64,000 nucleotides of DNA, from NCBI RefSeq assembly GCF_003259435.1, contig NZ_QLMA01000006.1, positions 310,001-374,000 on the forward strand, given 5' to 3'. The notes below the pieces were generated by a model. The model was given only the letters and a program-made list of their open reading frames with translations, was not told where the DNA came from and searched no databases. Numbering within the stretch: position 1 is the stretch's first letter; each line of letters begins with the position of its first letter. Below, piece after piece: positions 17,278 through 26,480 of this stretch. The stretch is from Chitinophaga dinghuensis (GTDB lineage Bacteria > Bacteroidota > Bacteroidia > Chitinophagales > Chitinophagaceae). A program made the position numbers and the translations under genes.

Positions 17278-18633
17278 ATGTATGCAATAGTAGATATCGA
17301 AACTACTGGCGGTCATGCCAGTGCCAGCGGAATAACAGAAGTTGCCATTTATTTGTATGATGGCAGAGAATTGGTGCAGCATTACGAAACGCTGGTCAAT
17401 CCTGGTGTTCCCATCCCATATTATATCTCCGTATTAACGGGAATCTCCGATGAAATGGTGGCCGATGCGCCTCCTTTTGAAGCCGTGGCCCCGATGGTCT
17501 TCAGTCTATTGAAAGACAATATTTTCGTCGCCCACAATGTCAACTTCGATTATTCTTTTTTAAAATATCATTTAGAGGCCGCAGGATACGACTTACAGGC
17601 TAAAAAACTCTGTACAGTACGCCTGGGCCGTAAAATTTTCCCTGGATTACCCTCTTACAGCCTGGGGAATATTTGTCGTCATTTTGAAATCCCTATCAAT
17701 GGCCGTCACAGGGCCTCCGGGGATGCAGAAGCCACGATGAAGCTGTTTGGGCTGATGTTGCAGCATGATCATACGCAGGCGATTGCCGGTATGTTGAAAG
17801 GCGGATCGAAAGAACAGTTTCTGCCGCCAAACTTGCCACCAGAGCAAGTAAAAGATCTGCCCAGCGCACCTGGCGTATATTATTTTCATGATCAGAAAGG
17901 GAAAGTAGTGTATGTGGGTAAGGCCCTGGATCTGAAAAAACGCGTAAACAGTCATTTCACGGGTAATAACCCCGGTCGTCAACGCCAGAATTTCCTGCGA
18001 ACCATTCATAGTATTACCTATCAGCCTACCGCTACGGAGCTGATGGCCTCTATTTTGGAATCGGTAGAAATCAAAAGACTCTGGCCTCCGTTTAATGCGG
18101 CGCAGAAGCATGTAGAGTATAAATACGGATTTTACCTGTTTGAAGACCAGCAGGGCTATCTTCGTATAGCCATCGAAAAGAAACGTAAACATTCCCATCC
18201 TGTTCACTGTTTTAATCTGCTGGTTGATGGGCATCGGGTGCTTCGCACGCTCATAAAGGAGTTTAAGCTGTGTCCAAAATTATGTTTCCTGCAGAAAGGA
18301 GAGGGGACATGTGCCGGCATTACGGCAGGAACCTGCAATGGCGCATGCAAACAGGAAGAAGATGCGATCCTTTATAATGATCGCGTGATGGAAGCTATCC
18401 GCTATCTCCAGCAACAACAACCTTCTGTAACTATTGTAGACAAAGGCTTGCAGCCGGGCGAACGCAGTTGTATCCTGATGGAAAAGGGCAAATTCTATGG
18501 AATGGGGTATTTCCCTGAACATTTAGATCATAGTGATCCGGAAGCCATCCGCTCATTTCTGACGCCGTATCCGGAGAACGATACGATTATTGGATTGCTG
18601 AGGCCTTATGCAACGGGCATTCCCGGGGAATGA
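17278..18633 (+). CDS. DnaQ-like 3'-5' exonuclease fused to a UvrC-type GIY-YIG nuclease
   Basis: 451 residues. Residues 1-170 are a DEDD exonuclease (AIVDIETTGG; FVAHNVNFDYSFLK; RHRASGDAEATMKLF). Residues about 195-275 are a GIY-YIG domain (LPSAPGVYYFHDQKGKVVYVGKALDLKKRV), as in UvrC and Cho. The C-terminal part has a Cys cluster (CPKLCFLQKGEGTC, GTCNGAC). A start seven codons earlier (17257) is possible, but MYAIVDIETT is the usual family start. The role is probably DNA repair that incises and trims damage without UvrAB. It stands between the efflux operon and purC, 27 nt after the former. Confidence 0.92.
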   Translation: MYAIVDIETTGGHASASGITEVAIYLYDGRELVQHYETLVNPGVPIPYYISVLTGISDEMVADAPPFEAVAPMVFSLLKDNIFVAHNVNFDYSFLKYHLEAAGYDLQAKKLCTVRLGRKIFPGLPSYSLGNICRHFEIPINGRHRASGDAEATMKLFGLMLQHDHTQAIAGMLKGGSKEQFLPPNLPPEQVKDLPSAPGVYYFHDQKGKVVYVGKALDLKKRVNSHFTGNNPGRQRQNFLRTIHSITYQPTATELMASILESVEIKRLWPPFNAAQKHVEYKYGFYLFEDQQGYLRIAIEKKRKHSHPVHCFNLLVDGHRVLRTLIKEFKLCPKLCFLQKGEGTCAGITAGTCNGACKQEEDAILYNDRVMEAIRYLQQQQPSVTIVDKGLQPGERSCILMEKGKFYGMGYFPEHLDHSDPEAIRSFLTPYPENDTIIGLLRPYATGIPGE

Positions 18634-18650
18634 TAAGAAAAAAATCTTGT

Positions 18651-18687
18651 TTGGTGTAGCAAGTCATGTGTTTCGTGTTTACTTTTG
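18651..18687 (+). promoter_or_regulatory. Putative purC promoter (TTG, 26 nt, TACTTTTG)
   Basis: TACTTTTG at 18680-18687 fits the TAnnTTTG box, 45 nt before the ATG. A TTG lies 26 nt upstream, which is longer than the spacing usually described. Confidence 0.4.
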
Positions 18688-18732
18688 CACCCTGTAAAAG
18701 TGTCATTCATCTTCAATTTATAATTTTTATTC

Positions 18733-19665
18733 ATGTTAGAGTCAAAATTCAACCTGCCAGGTCAAACCGCTTTCTACAAAGGGAAAGTACGTGATGTATA
18801 CACCATTAATGATAAACTGATGGTGATGGTTGTTAGCGACCGTATTTCTGCATTCGACGTAGTACTGCCTCGCCCGATCCCTTACAAAGGTCAGGTACTG
18901 AACCAGGTGGCTGCAATCATGCTGGAAGCTACCAAAGACATTGTCCCTAACTGGGTAAAATCAACGCCGCTGCCAAGTGTAACTATCGGTCTGAAATGTG
19001 AAACTTTCCCGGTAGAAATGGTGGTACGCGGTAACCTCACCGGTCATGCGTGGAGAACCTACAAAACCGGTCAGCGTGTACTCTGTGGCGTTACTATGCC
19101 AGAAGGCCTGAAAGAAAACGATTTCTTCCCTGAGCCAATCATCACACCTACTACCAAAGCGCATGAAGGTCATGATGAGGATATCTCCCGTGAAGAAATT
19201 ATCGCTCAGGGTCTGGTAAGCAAGGAAGATTACGAACAGCTGGAAAAATTCACCCTGGCGCTCTTCGCCAGAGGTAAAGAAATGGCAGCTGAACGTGGCC
19301 TGATCCTCGTTGATACCAAATACGAGTTCGGTAAAATCGGTGACCAGATTTATGTAATTGATGAGATCCACACTCCAGATTCTTCCCGTTTCTTCTACGC
19401 AGAAGGTTACGAAGAAAACCAGAAAGCCGGCATCCAACAACGTCAGCTCAGTAAAGAGTTTGTTCGTGAATGGCTGATGGAAAATGGATTCCAGGGTAAA
19501 GATGGTCAGCAAGTACCAACTATGACTGACGAATTCATCAATAGCGTTAGCGAACGTTATATTGAACTGTTCGAAAACATCACCGGACAGAAATTTGTGA
19601 AAGAAGACGTTACGCCTGCTGAAGCAGAAGCAAGAATCAATGCTGAGCTGCAGAAAATGGCATAA
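18733..19665 (+). CDS. purC: SAICAR synthetase (phosphoribosylaminoimidazole-succinocarboxamide synthase)
   Basis: 310 residues, the length of the longer bacterial and yeast-like form. Family motifs are GKVRDVY near the start, [14 protein letters not shown], the CAIR-binding [31 protein letters not shown], and the ATP-site [12 protein letters not shown] with [13 protein letters not shown]. It joins CAIR to aspartate with ATP in de novo purine synthesis. It is monocistronic here, with a TAnnTTTG box upstream and a hairpin downstream. The start ATG gives the standard N-terminus. Confidence 0.98.
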   Translation: MLESKFNLPGQTAFYKGKVRDVYTINDKLMVMVVSDRISAFDVVLPRPIPYKGQVLNQVAAIMLEATKDIVPNWVKSTPLPSVTIGLKCETFPVEMVVRGNLTGHAWRTYKTGQRVLCGVTMPEGLKENDFFPEPIITPTTKAHEGHDEDISREEIIAQGLVSKEDYEQLEKFTLALFARGKEMAAERGLILVDTKYEFGKIGDQIYVIDEIHTPDSSRFFYAEGYEENQKAGIQQRQLSKEFVREWLMENGFQGKDGQQVPTMTDEFINSVSERYIELFENITGQKFVKEDVTPAEAEARINAELQKMA

Positions 19666-19686
19666 TGCCGGATATAATATTTAGCC

Positions 19687-19716
19687 AATGCCTCTTTCCT
19701 TCAGGAAGGAGGCATT
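19687..19716 (+). terminator. Hairpin after purC, probable terminator
   Basis: AATGCCTCTTTCCT pairs with AGGAAGGAGGCATT (one G-U). The following T-run is weak (GCTGTTTAC), so strength is uncertain. Confidence 0.5.
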
Positions 19717-19748
19717 GCTGTTTACAGGCTGTTTTTTCCGCCTGTAAT

Positions 19749-19785
19749 TTGTCTGCATAGGGAATAGCAGAAAGTCCTATTTTTG
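19749..19785 (+). promoter_or_regulatory. Putative promoter of the ABC exporter gene
   Basis: TATTTTTG at 19778-19785, with TTG 26 nt upstream. It lies 19 nt before the TTG start codon at 19805. Confidence 0.4.
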
Positions 19786-19804
19786 TTCCATAAACAGATA
19801 GGCT

Positions 19805-21601
19805 TTGAAACATTTAGCGGCACTGAATAAATATTTCCTCCAAAATAAATGGCGGTTAATCCTCGGATTATTATTTACCGCCATATCCATTGTCTTTAGC
19901 GTTTTCCAACCCATTATGGTCCGGCAGATCTTCGATTTGCTCTCTCATAACCTGGATGAATACCGGCTGTTGGAAGATACCGGTCTGAGTCATATATTCA
20001 GAGGTAGTTTTTCTCAAATACTTGCATTCTACGGCATCAGTATCCTGCTGTTTGCCCTGCTCAGCGGCTTTTTCCTGTTCTTACAGCGCCAAACCCTGAT
20101 TGTGATGAGTCGGCATATAGAATACGGCCTGAAGAATGAAATCTATCAGCATTATCAGCAGCTGGATCTGAATTTTTTCAAGATGCATCGCACCGGCGAT
20201 CTGATGAGTCGCATCACAGAAGACGTATCACGGGTACGCATGTACGTAGGGCCGGCCATTATGTATGCTTCCCGAACTTTATTCCTGATTGTTATCATCA
20301 TCTACCTGATGATACAAGTCAATCCCATGCTGACGTTATATACCTTATCTCCACTGCCTTTCCTGGCATTGACAATTTACTACGTCAACCGGATTATACA
20401 TAAGAAAAGTGAACGCATCCAGGCGCAATTATCTGGGATAACCTCTATTGCGCAGGAATCATACTCTGGTATCCGTGTTATAAAATCATATGTCCAGGAA
20501 GACGCGAGCGCTGGGCACTTCGAAAAGGCCAGCGAAGAATATAAACAGAGTTCTATCAGTCTGGCTAAAACCGACGCGCTCTTCCAGCCCACTATGGCAT
20601 TGATGATCGGACTTAGCGTAATTCTGACCATCTTCATTGGCGGTATGGAGGTGATTGCCGGTAATATTACAGTAGGGAACCTGGCTGAGTTTGTGATTTA
20701 TGTAAATATGCTGATGTTCCCGTTCTTCTCTATAGGAATGGTCGCGTCCATGATTCAAAGAGCGGCTGCCTCACAGCAACGCATAAACGAATTTTTACAG
20801 ATTCAGCCGGAGATTCGTAATGCCGCGGATGCCAAAGCCGTGGACATTACTGGCGAAATTCGTATGGAAAATGTAACGTTCACTTATCCGCATACTGGTA
20901 TAACTGCTATCCGCGACTTTAACCTGCATATACGGCCAGGAGAGAAAGTGGCGGTGATAGGTCGGACCGGCTCCGGGAAAACCACCCTGGCGCAGCTGTT
21001 GATTCGTATGTTCGATCCGCAGGAAGGTAAAATCCTGATGGATGGCCATAATATCGGCACTATGCCACTGGATAATTTGCGCGGACAGATCAGCTATGTA
21101 CCACAGGATGTATTCCTGTTTTCCGATACCATTGCCAATAACATACGTTTTGGAGACCCTACCGCAGATATTAATAAGGTGCAGCAAGCTGCCCGCCAAG
21201 CCTCTGTGGAAAAGGATATTCTGGGCTTTTCTGAAGGCTTCGAAACCACGATAGGAGAGCGAGGCGTTACGCTCAGTGGCGGCCAGAAGCAACGTATATC
21301 CATTGCCCGCGCACTGATCAAAAATCCGCATATCCTCCTGTTCGACGATTGCCTTTCTGCCGTAGATGCACGTACAGAAAAGGAAATCATTGGCAACCTT
21401 TACGCCTATCTGAAAGATAAAACTGCTATCATTATCACCCATCGCATATTCGCCTTATTTGAGTTCGATAAGATCATCGTTTTGGATGAAGGAAGGATTG
21501 CAGAAGCAGGAACGCATGATGAATTATTGTCATTAAACGGCTATTATGCCGAGTTGTATGCACGTCAGCAATCAGGGGAAGAAGAACCACTAACTGAGTA
21601 A
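19805..21601 (+). CDS. ABC exporter, fused membrane and ATP-binding domains (MsbA-like)
   Basis: 598 residues. Six spans fill residues 1-320 (LILGLLFTAISIVFSVFQPI; ILAFYGISILLFALLSGFFL), with the coupling-helix motif RTGDLMSRITEDVSRVR. The ATPase has Walker A IGRTGSGKTTL, Q-loop VPQDVFLFSD, signature LSGGQKQRIS, Walker B ILLFDDCLSAVD and the switch His in ITHR. The start is TTG (19805-19807); no ATG nearby gives the family N-terminus. The substrate is unknown: lipid, peptide and drug export all fit. No partner gene adjoins. Confidence 0.95.
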   Translation: MKHLAALNKYFLQNKWRLILGLLFTAISIVFSVFQPIMVRQIFDLLSHNLDEYRLLEDTGLSHIFRGSFSQILAFYGISILLFALLSGFFLFLQRQTLIVMSRHIEYGLKNEIYQHYQQLDLNFFKMHRTGDLMSRITEDVSRVRMYVGPAIMYASRTLFLIVIIIYLMIQVNPMLTLYTLSPLPFLALTIYYVNRIIHKKSERIQAQLSGITSIAQESYSGIRVIKSYVQEDASAGHFEKASEEYKQSSISLAKTDALFQPTMALMIGLSVILTIFIGGMEVIAGNITVGNLAEFVIYVNMLMFPFFSIGMVASMIQRAAASQQRINEFLQIQPEIRNAADAKAVDITGEIRMENVTFTYPHTGITAIRDFNLHIRPGEKVAVIGRTGSGKTTLAQLLIRMFDPQEGKILMDGHNIGTMPLDNLRGQISYVPQDVFLFSDTIANNIRFGDPTADINKVQQAARQASVEKDILGFSEGFETTIGERGVTLSGGQKQRISIARALIKNPHILLFDDCLSAVDARTEKEIIGNLYAYLKDKTAIIITHRIFALFEFDKIIVLDEGRIAEAGTHDELLSLNGYYAELYARQQSGEEEPLTE

Positions 21602-21678
21602 GAATCACGTCCTTGCATATACGCTGCAGTGCCAGTATACGCGGCGGTTTTATGATTTTTCAAAATCATTTAAAATTA

Positions 21679-21709
21679 TTTTGATATTTGTAAAACAATA
21701 GTATATTTG
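21679..21709 (+). promoter_or_regulatory. Promoter of the DUF3276 gene (TTTTG, 18 nt, TATATTTG)
   Basis: Both Bacteroidetes-type boxes are present, TTTTG at 21679-21683 and TATATTTG at 21702-21709. The 18-nt spacing is within the described range. The GTG start is 50 nt downstream. Confidence 0.6.
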
Positions 21710-21758
21710 TTCCTTATTGAAACAGGATTTGATTCGTTAACACTTAAATCTATCAACT

Positions 21759-22178
21759 GTGGCGTACGAAAACAACAATCAACAGGAAAGAAACAATGAT
21801 AGCATCTTTTCTAAACGATTGAAAGCGGGCAAAAGAAGAACGTACTTCTTTGATGTAAAGACCACTCGGGGAAATGATTACTTTCTTACAATCACTGAAA
21901 GTAAGAAACGTTTTAATGACAACGGTTATGACAGGCACAAAGTGTTCCTGTACAAGGAAGACTTTAACAAGTTCCTGAACGCGCTGACCGAAACCATCAA
22001 CTACGTGAAAACTGAGTTGATGCCCGATTTTGACTTTGATGCCTACAACCACGATTATGTGCAGGAAGACCAGGACGATGCAGAAGGTGCTGAAATTACA
22101 AGCGCCCCAGTTGCAGCTCCGGTAGAAGCAGCCGCTGCTCCTTCTTCACATACTGCCGATGATGTAGACAAATGGTAA
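21759..22178 (+). CDS. DUF3276 / PUR-alpha-like nucleic-acid-binding protein
   Basis: 139 residues. Residues 15-90 match the DUF3276 PUR fold (SIFSKRLKAGKRRTYFFDVK; KVFLYKEDFNKFLNALTETI). The tail is acidic, then Ala/Pro-rich (EDQDDAEGAE, APVAAPVEAAAAPSS), ending DDVDKW. Related spirochaete BpuR proteins bind single-stranded DNA and RNA. Translation starts at GTG (21759-21761). It has its own two-box promoter and a terminator right after, so it is monocistronic. The targets are unknown. Confidence 0.9.
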   Translation: MAYENNNQQERNNDSIFSKRLKAGKRRTYFFDVKTTRGNDYFLTITESKKRFNDNGYDRHKVFLYKEDFNKFLNALTETINYVKTELMPDFDFDAYNHDYVQEDQDDAEGAEITSAPVAAPVEAAAAPSSHTADDVDKW

Positions 22179-22204
22179 ACTGAATTTATTTATCATACAC
22201 TGAC

Positions 22205-22233
22205 AACCTCCGGATTTCTCCGGGGGTTTTTTT
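22205..22233 (+). terminator. Terminator after the DUF3276 gene
   Basis: AACCTCCGG pairs with CCGGGGGTT (one G-U), 6-nt loop, followed by a run of T. Confidence 0.85.
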
Positions 22234-22239
22234 ATGCGC

Positions 22240-22531
22240 GGAGGTTTCACGCAAAGGCGCAAAGGTGGACGCAAAGGGGCAAAGAATGGTGCGGGATAGA
22301 TTAGCTCGCAAAGCAGCATAGGCAGCAAAGCAGCAAAGATGTTGAAGATAAAAATATTGACATAAATGGCTTACGGATGCTGTTACGGTTCCTATCAGCA
22401 ATCTCTAATTACATAAACAACAGCATAACATAATTCACTGCTGCTTTGCTGCCTATGCTGCTCTGCGAGCAAACAACTCCGCTCAGCGCCGCAGGCGCCC
22501 GCGTCTTCGCGCCCCCTCTGCGCCTTTGCGA
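22240..22531. repeat. Nested imperfect inverted-repeat element with CGCAAAG units
   Basis: Inner arms 22304-22336 and 22438-22470 are complementary over about 33 nt with one clear mismatch (GCTCGCAAAGCAGCATAGGC against GCTCGCAGAGCAGC...). Outer arms begin CGCAAAGGCGCAAAGG at 22250 and pair with 22512-22530 (one or two mismatches). The left arm also carries several direct CGCAAAG/GCAAAG copies. The 100-bp centre is A+T-rich and unrelated. It lies between two terminators, so it is intergenic. It could be a MITE-like or REP-like element; no transposase or clear target duplication is seen. Confidence 0.7.
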
Positions 22532-22563
22532 GAAAAAAAATTCCCGCACTAAAAAGTGCGGGA
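22532..22563 (-). terminator. Terminator of pgi
   Basis: On the minus strand TCCCGCACT/AGTGCGGGA (9 bp, 4-nt loop), then a T8 run (A-run at 22533-22540). Confidence 0.88.
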
Positions 22564-22617
22564 CAACTTTCAACCTCAGAACTTAAACCCATGAAAGGCT
22601 TAAGCCTTAAACTTGAA

Positions 22618-24270
22618 TTATTTTCTCATGCTTTTGAAAGCATTAATCAGTCCGTTCGTACTGGCGTCATGGTTAATGACTAAATCTTCATTTTGCAGCT
22701 CAGGAAGGATCTTGCTGGCCAGTTGTTTGCCCAGCTCTACACCCCACTGATCAAAGCTGTAAATGTTCCAAATAACGCCCTGCACAAATATCTTATGCTC
22801 ATATAATGCAATGAGGGAGCCAAGGGTATATGGCGTTATCTCTTTCACCAGGAAGGAATTAGTAGGACGGTTGCCGGAGAATACCTTGTAAGGCAGTACC
22901 CGTTTGATTTCCTCCTCAGAAGCATTGGCGCTCTTCAATTCTGCCAGTACTTCCGCCTCCGTTTTACCATTCATCAGCGCTTCTGTCTGCGCAAAGAAAT
23001 TGGACAACAATTTCACGTGATGATCCCCGATAGGATTATGACTGATAGCAGGTGCAATAAAATCGCATGGAATGATATGCGTTCCCTGGTGAATCAGTTG
23101 ATAAAAGGCATGCTGACCGTTAGTCCCTGGTTCTCCCCATACGATAGGGCCAGTTTCATATTTAACGTCAACGCCTGTACGATCCGTATGTTTACCATTA
23201 CTTTCCATATTTCCCTGCTGGAAATAGGCTGGGAAACGATGCATGTACTGATCGTATGGTAAAATTGCCTCTGTGGCAGTATCGAAGAAATTGCCATACC
23301 ATAGGCCGATGAGTGCCATGATAGCCGGAATATTGTTCTCCAGCGGCGTTTGTGCGAAGTGGTTATCTACCGCATGCGCGCCCGCCAGAAGCTGGGTGAA
23401 GTTGTCATAACCCACTGTCAGCGCAATGGATAAACCAATCGCAGACCAGAGAGAATAACGGCCACCTACCCAATCCCAGAATTCAAACATGTTGTTAGGG
23501 TCAATGCCGAATGCGGTTACTGCTTTCTCATTGGTAGAAAGCGCCACAAAATGCTTGGCCACCATCTTTTCATCCTTGGCATGTTGCAGGAACCAGTCAC
23601 GCGCAGTGAGGGCATTGGTCATGGTTTCCTGGGTGGTGAATGTCTTGGAGGCTATCAGAAACAGGGTTTCGTCTGGCGTAATCTGTTTGAGGGTTTCCGC
23701 AATATGAGTACCATCCACATTGGATACGAAGAAAGGATGAATACCTTCCTTCCAGTAAGGTTTCAGCGCTTCTGTAACCATCACCGGACCAAGATCAGAA
23801 CCGCCAATACCAATATTTACAATATAACGTATAGGCTTGCCCGTATATCCTTTCCATTCGCCGGAATGTATCTGGCGACATATATGATCCATCTTGTTCA
23901 GTACGGCTTCCACATCCGGCATTACATCTCTTCCGTCCAGCAGGACCGGTTTGCCGGAAATATTACGCAATGCAGTATGAAGTACGGCACGGTTCTCAGT
24001 AACGTTGATCTTCTCCGCGTTGAACATCGCCTTAATGGCATCAGGTACCTTGCAGTCGGCCGCCAGTTGCAGAAGTATGTTCTTCGTATCCTCGGTGATG
24101 ATATTCTTGGAATAGTCAAAGAGAATGTCCTCAAACTTAATCGAGAAAGTACTAAACCTTTCTTTATCTTCTGCGAACAAGGCACGCATATGCACCTTCT
24201 TCATTTCTTCAGCGTGCTGCTGTAACTGCTGCCACGACTTGGTAGTAGTAGGATTGATTGATGGGAACAT
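22618..24270 (-). CDS. pgi: Glucose-6-phosphate isomerase
   Basis: 550 residues, the length of the E. coli-like enzyme. Signature stretches are [27 protein letters not shown], the catalytic region [16 protein letters not shown], and [19 protein letters not shown] near the C-terminus. It interconverts glucose-6-phosphate and fructose-6-phosphate. A TAATTTTG box at 24293-24300 lies 23 nt before the ATG and a strong terminator lies after the stop, so it is a single-gene unit. Confidence 0.98.
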   Translation of the reverse strand: MFPSINPTTTKSWQQLQQHAEEMKKVHMRALFAEDKERFSTFSIKFEDILFDYSKNIITEDTKNILLQLAADCKVPDAIKAMFNAEKINVTENRAVLHTALRNISGKPVLLDGRDVMPDVEAVLNKMDHICRQIHSGEWKGYTGKPIRYIVNIGIGGSDLGPVMVTEALKPYWKEGIHPFFVSNVDGTHIAETLKQITPDETLFLIASKTFTTQETMTNALTARDWFLQHAKDEKMVAKHFVALSTNEKAVTAFGIDPNNMFEFWDWVGGRYSLWSAIGLSIALTVGYDNFTQLLAGAHAVDNHFAQTPLENNIPAIMALIGLWYGNFFDTATEAILPYDQYMHRFPAYFQQGNMESNGKHTDRTGVDVKYETGPIVWGEPGTNGQHAFYQLIHQGTHIIPCDFIAPAISHNPIGDHHVKLLSNFFAQTEALMNGKTEAEVLAELKSANASEEEIKRVLPYKVFSGNRPTNSFLVKEITPYTLGSLIALYEHKIFVQGVIWNIYSFDQWGVELGKQLASKILPELQNEDLVINHDASTNGLINAFKSMRK

Positions 24271-24292
24271 AGTAGTGTATATTAATGCGCGC

Positions 24293-24300
24293 CAAAATTA
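24293..24300 (-). promoter_or_regulatory. -7-like box TAATTTTG upstream of pgi
   Basis: Fits TAnnTTTG on the minus strand, 23 nt before the start codon. No matching TTG box was found. Confidence 0.45.
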
Positions 24301-24305
24301 ATATT

Positions 24306-25115
24306 TTAGGTGGATGATTTCTGTTTCCTGAGTAAATACCATGAAATTGTTACCGCAATAATTCCGATTCCCATAATACAGGCATGGACAATGGCATATT
24401 CTTCTGCTGCACCGGTCATCTGCCTCTTATACAAGATACCGTATAGCGTCCACACATTAACAAGCGCAAACAGGATATTGTTGCGAAAAAGAATCATTAA
24501 CATACTGATGATAGTAGAGACACTAACCAAGCATACAGCAAGTCCCACCTGCGCAACAGGAGAGGGCATCCATTGTTCATATGTGCTCAGTGTGGCAAAA
24601 TTCATTAAGGTAGTGATAGTTATCCAGGCCAGATAAATGGTAAAAGGAATATGTACAAACCATTTTTCTTTCCAGGAAGCCTGCGGATCGTAAATCTGAA
24701 AGTTCTGATGAATACGAATCAAACAGAATAGCAATATTACTTTCAGTAACATGGACAAAGGAATCAACTCATAATGCCAGGCGAAAAACCATCCTGCATT
24801 ACAAATACAACTAAGAATGAACCAATGCTGCATGCGTTGCATGTGATATCGCAGGCGCGCTTCTTCCTCAGGAGCAAATGCCATCATTTGCTGGCAAATA
24901 GTAAATGCCAGTAAACTAAAATCAAGTAATTCCCGGATGTGAAAAGTAAATCCTGCCGGCTCAAACAAACTGGGATATAAATCAGATACCGCTGTAGCGC
25001 TAATGCCGTTAATGGGTAATAACCATGACAGCAGATGCACTACGATCAGTATCAAAAAGGCAATAGAGTTGAAAATAGACCTGTTCCTGTAATAGAGGGT
25101 ATCATGGGCTTGCAT
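24306..25115 (-). CDS. Multi-pass membrane protein, possibly TspO/MBR-related
   Basis: 269 residues from the ATG at 25115; the frame also allows a start at 25160, but those 15 extra residues look unlike a family start. About eight hydrophobic spans are seen (IAFLILIVVHLLSWLL; LLKVILLFCLIRI; IPFTIYLAWITITTLMNFA; GIGIIAVTISWYLL). The Trp-rich spots NAGWFFAWHYELIPLS and PFTIYLAWITITT recall the longer tryptophan-rich sensory (TspO/MBR) proteins, but I cannot confirm this. Its 3' end is 36 nt from the pgi start on the same strand. Function is open. Confidence 0.7.
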   Translation of the reverse strand: MQAHDTLYYRNRSIFNSIAFLILIVVHLLSWLLPINGISATAVSDLYPSLFEPAGFTFHIRELLDFSLLAFTICQQMMAFAPEEEARLRYHMQRMQHWFILSCICNAGWFFAWHYELIPLSMLLKVILLFCLIRIHQNFQIYDPQASWKEKWFVHIPFTIYLAWITITTLMNFATLSTYEQWMPSPVAQVGLAVCLVSVSTIISMLMILFRNNILFALVNVWTLYGILYKRQMTGAAEEYAIVHACIMGIGIIAVTISWYLLRKQKSST

Positions 25116-25263
25116 AAGACAAATGACCAAATGATTATATATGAAGAACCTGGTTATCAATAAATTTCGTAAATATTTTGCTAAATACCATGTTTAACCA
25201 TGCAGATTTGTTGCAGTATATATATCAATCGGTATTACATTAGCAGATTTGTACATTTTTTAC

Positions 25264-25271
25264 TACATTTG
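25264..25271 (+). promoter_or_regulatory. -7-like box TACATTTG immediately upstream of prfB
   Basis: Fits TAnnTTTG and ends 6 nt before the prfB ATG. If functional, the mRNA would have almost no leader. Confidence 0.35.
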
Positions 25272-25277
25272 CGACCT

Positions 25278-26373
25278 ATGACAGCAGAGCAACTTAAAGC
25301 TATGAGGGATCGTCTTCACGTCCTGGGAGGTTTTCTTTAACGTCCCTGACCGATTAGCCAAAATAGAAAATGACAAACAATTAAGCCTGGCCCCCGGATT
25401 TTGGGATGATAATGCCAGAGCAACTTCCATCCTGAAAGAAATTAAGGTAAACAAATATTGGGTTGACCTTTACGACAATGTGCATACTGCCATAGAAGAC
25501 AGTAGTGTGCTCAACGATTTTTTCAGAGAAGGAGAAGCAACTGAAGAGGAAGTAACACAAGCCTACCAAGCCGCATTGGCAGCATTGGAAGACCTGGAAT
25601 TTAAGTCTACCTTAAACCAGCCTGAAGATGAAATGCCTGCAGTACTTACTATCAACTCCGGTGCAGGCGGCACTGAAAGCCAGGATTGGGCTGAAATGCT
25701 GCTGCGTATGTACCGTATGTATGGTGAGAAACAAGGCTGGAAAGTGTCTGAGATTGATACGCAATACGGCGATGGCGCTGGTATCAAATCCGCTACCCTT
25801 GAGTTTGACGGCGATTTCGCCTATGGGCACCTGAAAGCCGAAAGCGGCGTTCACAGGCTCGTACGTATTTCACCATTCGATTCCAATGCGCGCAGGCATA
25901 CTTCCTTTGCCTCCGTATATGTATATCCGTTAGTGGATGATAACATCGAGATTGCAGTAAACCCTGCTGACCTGGAATGGGAATTCTATCGTTCCGGCGG
26001 TAAGGGAGGACAGAACGTAAACAAAGTGGAAACAGCTGTCCGACTCAAACACGTCCCTTCAGGAATCATCATCGAATGCCAACAGGCACGTACACAAGGA
26101 GAGAACCGCGAAAAAGCGCTCACCATGTTGAAATCACGCCTGTATGAAGAAGAACTCCGTAAACGAGAAGAGCTGAAAAATGCCGCCAACGCCAACAAAC
26201 GTAAAATCGAATGGGGATCTCAAATCAGATCGTACGTATTCCATCCGTACAAAATGATTAAAGATCACCGTACCGAATACGAAGTAGGTAACGTAGGGCC
26301 GGTAATGGATGGCGAACTCAACGGTTTCATCAAGGCATACCTCATGATGCAAAAGGAAGAGGACAATAATTAA
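25278..26373 (+). CDS. prfB: Peptide chain release factor 2, programmed +1 frameshift
   Basis: The ATG at 25278 opens 20 codons ending ...GGTTTTCTT, then TAA at 25338-25340. Skipping T25338 joins frame +1 (AAC GTC CCT GAC) and gives one 364-residue protein, the normal RF2 size. The shift site has the classical parts: a purine-rich SD-like GGGAGG at 25325-25330 and a CTT slip codon right before the stop. The stop is TAA where most prfB genes have TGA. Downstream are the SPF specificity tripeptide (RISPFDSN) and the GGQ catalytic motif at about residue 243 ([10 protein letters not shown]). RF2 releases peptides at UGA and UAA. It is followed by pruA after 107 nt. Confidence 0.95.
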
Positions 26374-26418
26374 TAAGTATCCACTAATAATTAATAAGCC
26401 TCAACTGGTTACAACAAG

Positions 26419-26426
26419 TACCTTTG
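26419..26426 (+). promoter_or_regulatory. -7-like box TACCTTTG upstream of pruA
   Basis: Fits TAnnTTTG, 54 nt before the ATG at 26481. It overlaps the alternative start at 26424, which argues against that start. Confidence 0.45.
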
Positions 26427-26480
26427 CAGCGGAAACTGCAAGAGGCATATTATTTATTCGAAACAACAAAATCTTACCAG

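Noticed and set aside
22186-22592. Three leftward frames inside the repeat element
   Set aside because: They consist of the CGCAAAG-rich repeat and terminator sequence, not of protein-like composition.
25281-25400. prfB as a pseudogene with an early stop
   Set aside because: The early stop is the known programmed frameshift site with slip codon and SD-like element; the rest of RF2 is intact.
26424-26480. Longer N-terminus for pruA
   Set aside because: The ATG at 26424 lies inside a TAnnTTTG box, and MNTGYFDYAAP at 26481 gives the normal family length.
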